DNA from: Nocardioides mesophilus
GTDB lineage: Bacteria; Actinomycetota; Actinomycetes; Propionibacteriales; Nocardioidaceae
NCBI RefSeq assembly: GCF_014395785.1
Contig: NZ_CP060713.1
Location: 338,501 to 402,500, forward strand
Length of the DNA: 64,000 nucleotides
Direction of reading: 5' to 3'
In this document: positions 60,826 to 64,000 of the stretch, piece by piece
Layout: every line of letters begins with the position of its first letter
How positions within the stretch are numbered: position 1 is the first letter of the stretch
Position numbers and translations under genes: made by a program
Notes under the pieces: model-generated
The model's database searches: none
Told to the model about the DNA's origin: nothing
The model's input: only the letters and a program-made list of their open reading frames with translations

Positions 60826-62448
60826 CTACTGGAACGTGAGCCGCCCGGTGAAGCGGACGTCGCCGCCGTCCCCGGCCGCGGAGATCCCCAGCGCCTCCAG
60901 CGGCTCGAGGTTGCGGAGCTCCTCCGGCGAGAGCCAGTCGCGGAACAAGTTCACCAGCGGCTGCAGGTCCAGGAAGACGACCAGGTTGGCGTTGTCCGCG
61001 TCGGCCACCGCCCGGTCGAAGAGGACGGTGCCTCCCAGTCCGCCGGTGCCGTCGGCCGCAGCGGTCGCCCAGTCGTCGCTGGTGGCGGCGACGTAGCCCG
61101 TGTCGAGGCGGTCCAGCACCAGGTCGGGCTCGCCGGTGAGATCGAGCAAGGGCTTCAGCGCCTCGACGGCGCGAGCCGGGTCGGCGCTGTCGGCGCGGAC
61201 CACCACCTCGCCGCCGTCGTCGGCGAAGCGGGCCCCGGCGGCGAACTCGGTGCCGAAGACGATGCCCAGGTCCTCGGGCAGCTTCAGCCCCCTGGAGGAG
61301 GCCTGGTCGTCGAGGGTGCCGAACAGCGGCTCGGTGCCGATCTCGTCGTACACGTTCACCAGAGCCTCGCCGAGCCCGGTGGCGGAGAACGCGACGTGCA
61401 CGTCGGCGGGAAGTCCCTGCAGCAGCTCGGTGCCCGGGTCGGCCGCGGTGGCGGCGTTGAAGCCGGCCAGCTCGAGGCCGCTGCTGCGACCGGTGACCTC
61501 GACGTAGTCGGACTCGACGCTGGTGGCGGCGGTGACCCGGCCGGTCGGCGCGGAGTCGCCGAACGCCTCGGTGAGGTCCTTCTTGTCGGTGGCGGGCACG
61601 GCGGCGTACACCGCACCCAGGTCGGCCCAGGCGAGGCCCACCTTGCCGTCTCCGTCCACGGCTTCCTCGTCGCTGCGGAACGTGTCGGCGTCGGCGAGCA
61701 CCTGCTCCGCGGCGACCGCCTCGTCGAGCTCGGCCTGGTTGTCCCCGAGGAAGACGTAGGAGTCGCGGACGGCGTACGCGAACGGCTCGTCACCATCGGG
61801 GTCCGCCTCGCCCACGCCACCGTCGCCGGACGGTTCGGCGGCGTACCCGCTCCACGACCTCTCGGTGACGGCGGTGTCGAGCTTCTCCATCGCGGCCGTC
61901 ATCTTGTCGCGGTCGGTGAACTCGAGCACGGCCACCGGCAGCACGCCGTCGTCGGTCCCGGGGGCCGCGATGGCGGCGACGGCGGCGCGGTCGCCGAGCC
62001 ACGGGGCGATGTCCGCGTCGTAGGTCAGGCCGTAGTCGTTCTCGTCGAACGCCTTCCGCACCAGCGCCGCCTTGAGGTCATCGGAGTCGGCGTCGAGCTT
62101 CGGGAACCTCTGCAGCAGCCGCAGCGCGTTCACCTTCTGCCCGGCGGACGGGTTCAGGTCGATCTTGGCGAACGCGACGGTCGAGGCCGGCAGGACGTCC
62201 TCGGGCTGCGGGCCTCCTCCCGTGAGGAATCCGGCCGCCCAGGAAGCTCCCCAGGCGACGCCACCGACGAGCACCACGGCCAGGCCGCCGGTGACGATCC
62301 GGCGCGCCGTGGTCGCGCCGGCCCGACCGGCGCGGTCGGCGCGGTCGGCGTCCGACGCGGTGCCGGGACCGAACGCGACCGCATCGGTCACCGGATCTGT
62401 CGCCGGGTCGCTCTGGTCCCCCGGCCTGGCTGCCTCGTCGTGCGTCAC
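60826..62448 (-). CDS. DUF3352 domain membrane-anchored protein
   Basis: The 540-residue product has a short cytoplasmic Asp/Ala-rich tail, one membrane anchor (about residues 53-75, GLAVVLVGGVAWGASWAAGFL) and a large extracytoplasmic domain beginning PEDVLPASTVAFAKIDLNPS, the DUF3352 signature. The domain consists of repeated alpha/beta units and ends FTGRLTFQ. The GTG at 62448 follows AGGAG. DUF3352 proteins are common secreted or anchored proteins of unknown function. It precedes no obvious partner, but the MMPL gene lies 111 bp upstream in the same direction. Confidence 0.82.
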   Translation of the reverse strand: MTHDEAARPGDQSDPATDPVTDAVAFGPGTASDADRADRAGRAGATTARRIVTGGLAVVLVGGVAWGASWAAGFLTGGGPQPEDVLPASTVAFAKIDLNPSAGQKVNALRLLQRFPKLDADSDDLKAALVRKAFDENDYGLTYDADIAPWLGDRAAVAAIAAPGTDDGVLPVAVLEFTDRDKMTAAMEKLDTAVTERSWSGYAAEPSGDGGVGEADPDGDEPFAYAVRDSYVFLGDNQAELDEAVAAEQVLADADTFRSDEEAVDGDGKVGLAWADLGAVYAAVPATDKKDLTEAFGDSAPTGRVTAATSVESDYVEVTGRSSGLELAGFNAATAADPGTELLQGLPADVHVAFSATGLGEALVNVYDEIGTEPLFGTLDDQASSRGLKLPEDLGIVFGTEFAAGARFADDGGEVVVRADSADPARAVEALKPLLDLTGEPDLVLDRLDTGYVAATSDDWATAAADGTGGLGGTVLFDRAVADADNANLVVFLDLQPLVNLFRDWLSPEELRNLEPLEALGISAAGDGGDVRFTGRLTFQ

Positions 62449-62559
62449 GGTGTCTCCTCGGTGCGGTGTCGTTCGTGCCGGTCGCGCGGCCCCGGCGGCT
62501 GCCAGGGTCGCACTCCACACCGTGCCTGGTGAGGCGTTTCGCGACATCCGTCCCGGTAC

Positions 62560-64000
62560 TCAGATCCGGGCAGCGGGCTCCGTCGCCTGATCCGGGGCGC
62601 CGCGCAGGCCCTCTCCCTCGATGTCCACGTCGGGCAGGGTCTTGTCGAGCCACCGCGGCAGCCACCACGCCTTGTCGCCGAGGAAGGACATGACCGCCGG
62701 CACGAGCGAGAGCCGCACGACGAAGGCGTCGACGAGCACGCCGAACGCCAGGGCGAAGCCCATCGACTTGATGATCGGGTCGTCGACCAGGATGAAGCCC
62801 GAGAAGACCGAGATCATGATCAGTGCGGCCGCCACGACCACCCGGGCCCCGTGCCCGACCCCTGAGACGATCGCCTGCTCGGCGGTCTCGCCGTGCACGA
62901 AGTCCTCCCGCATCCGGGAGACGAGGAAGACCTCGTAGTCCATGGCCAGCCCGAAGAGGATGCCGATCAGCAGGACCGGCAGGAAGCTCACCAGCGGCCC
63001 GGCGGTGTCCAGCCCGACGAGCTGGACCAACCAGCCCCACTGGAAGATCGCGACGGTGGCGCCGAAGGTCGCGCCCACGGTGAGCAGGAAGCCCGCCGTC
63101 GCCTTCAGCGGGACCAGCAGGGAGCGGAACACCAGCATCAGCAGCAAGAAGCTGAGCCCGACCACGACGAGCAGGTAGATCGGCAGCGCGTCGCGGAGCT
63201 TGTCCGAGATGTCGACGCCGACGGCGGTGACACCGGTCAGCGCGATCTCGGTGCCGGTCGCGTCGGCGGTGGACGCCAACGCCGTGCGGAGGTCGCGCAC
63301 CAGCTCGAAGGTCGCCTCCTCGGTCGGGCCGGAGGCGGGCACCACCGCCACCAGGGCGGTCCTGCCGTCGGCGCTGGTTCCTCCCGGTGCCGCCGCGAGC
63401 ACGCCGGCGGTCCCGGTCACCACCGAAGCGGCCTGCTCCGCCGCCGTCTGGACGGCGCCCGGGTCCTCGCCGTGGACCACCATGACCAGCCGTCCGTTGA
63501 AGCCCTCGCCGAAGCCTTCGGCGATGAGGTCGTACGCCTCGCGCTTGCTGGTGCCGACCGGGGCGGTGCCGTCGTCGGGGAGCGCCAGCTGCATGCCGGC
63601 GGCGGGGATGGCCAGCACGCCGAGGGCGGCGACACCGACCACCAGGACCGGCACCCGGGCCTTGACCACCCACCGGCCCCAGGTGAAGCCGTGGTTGCTG
63701 GTGGCGTCCTCCGGGTCGACGTGCTGCCCGGTGGCGGCGTACGCCGTGCGCTGCCGGCGCGAGAGCACCCGGTCACCGGCGAAGCCCAGCAGCGCCGGCA
63801 GCAGGGTCACCGCGACCAGGACCGCGACGGCCACCGTGCCGGCGGCCGCCAGCCCCATCGAGGTGAGGAACGGGATGCCGACCACGGAGAGACCGGCCAG
63901 TGCGATGACCACGGTGAGACCGGCGAAGACGACCGCGGAGCCGGCGGTGCCGACGGCGCGGCCGGCCGCCTCCTGCCGGTCCAGGCCGGTGGCCACGTTG
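62560..64000 (-). CDS. MMPL family transporter, C-terminal part (window edge)
   Basis: Only the last 480 or so codons lie in the window; the frame is open to 64000. The visible part has the end of the first RND-like half (GTAGSAVVFAGLTVVIALAG, VTLLPALLGFAGDRVLSRRQ), a linker with NHGFTWGRWVVKARVPVLVV, an extracytoplasmic domain, and the second transmembrane half with LMLVFRSLLVPLKA and the family motif FGLAMDYEVFLVSRMREDF. MMPL proteins export lipids or other hydrophobic compounds by proton motive force. The cargo is unknown. Confidence 0.93.
   Translation of the reverse strand, partial: NVATGLDRQEAAGRAVGTAGSAVVFAGLTVVIALAGLSVVGIPFLTSMGLAAAGTVAVAVLVAVTLLPALLGFAGDRVLSRRQRTAYAATGQHVDPEDATSNHGFTWGRWVVKARVPVLVVGVAALGVLAIPAAGMQLALPDDGTAPVGTSKREAYDLIAEGFGEGFNGRLVMVVHGEDPGAVQTAAEQAASVVTGTAGVLAAAPGGTSADGRTALVAVVPASGPTEEATFELVRDLRTALASTADATGTEIALTGVTAVGVDISDKLRDALPIYLLVVVGLSFLLLMLVFRSLLVPLKATAGFLLTVGATFGATVAIFQWGWLVQLVGLDTAGPLVSFLPVLLIGILFGLAMDYEVFLVSRMREDFVHGETAEQAIVSGVGHGARVVVAAALIMISVFSGFILVDDPIIKSMGFALAFGVLVDAFVVRLSLVPAVMSFLGDKAWWLPRWLDKTLPDVDIEGEGLRGAPDQATEPAARI

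Overview
The window is 64 kb of very GC-rich DNA from an actinobacterium, most likely of the Nocardioides type (Nocardioidaceae). The grounds are gene content (DUF3043 and DUF4191 proteins, the lipB-ABC-lipA block, lpd next to a two-lipoyl-domain sucB, a PspA/PspAA/HtpX/PspAB operon), GTG and TTG starts, a tandem GlnR box before glnA, and many genes whose start codon lies 6-7 nt after a TANNNT -10 box, as expected for leaderless actinobacterial mRNAs. The family-level placement is inference. No rRNA, tRNA, CRISPR array or intact insertion sequence was seen.

Layout. 1-3036: end of nadA, an unusual repeat cluster, then the envelope-stress operon pspA-pspAA-htpX-pspAB. 3217-9594: conserved actinobacterial genes (DUF3043 protein, thiamine-binding protein, aldo/keto reductase, SCO2322-like secreted protein, gcvT, pepA). 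9746-19396: lipoate-centred metabolism (lpd, sucB, lipB, lipA) with a two-gene ABC exporter and a DUF4191 protein. 19424-25901: lipoprotein, an FAD oxidoreductase/DUF1365/cyclopropane-synthase operon, an RDD protein and glnA under a GlnR-type operator. 26267-33365: a beta-lactam-flavoured island, with a lipoprotein class A beta-lactamase overlapping an ABC-2 transporter, a two-component system, then LysR plus a second SxxK serine hydrolase. 33453-40179: small stress or unknown proteins, methyltransferases and a second NarL-type two-component system with a membrane protein.

40283-58210 is the most distinctive region. One apparent 13-gene operon, with almost every junction a 1-20 nt overlap, encodes a dipeptide ABC importer, a Thr-nucleophile asparaginase-like hydrolase, an M55 D-aminopeptidase, methylaspartate ammonia-lyase, an SDR, M20 and M19 peptidases, a DUF885 protein and a proline-iminopeptidase-like hydrolase. 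Divergently transcribed are a single-ORF fusion of a ketopantoate-reductase-like dehydrogenase to an amidase, and a LacI regulator. A LacI-type palindrome sits exactly between the two divergent -10 boxes. The genes together suggest import and dismantling of a peptide, possibly one containing D-residues, isoaspartyl bonds or 3-methylaspartate. 58230-64000: a cytochrome b/molybdopterin fusion, aldose epimerase, a DUF3352 protein and the end of an MMPL transporter.

Four genes (pepA, the ABC ATPase at 27406, the methyltransferase at 34257, the aldose epimerase at 59828) each look broken by one missing base in a C run. This pattern looks more like sequencing error than real decay. Starts given here were chosen from ribosome-binding sites, overlaps and -10 spacing, and are often shorter than the maximal open frame.
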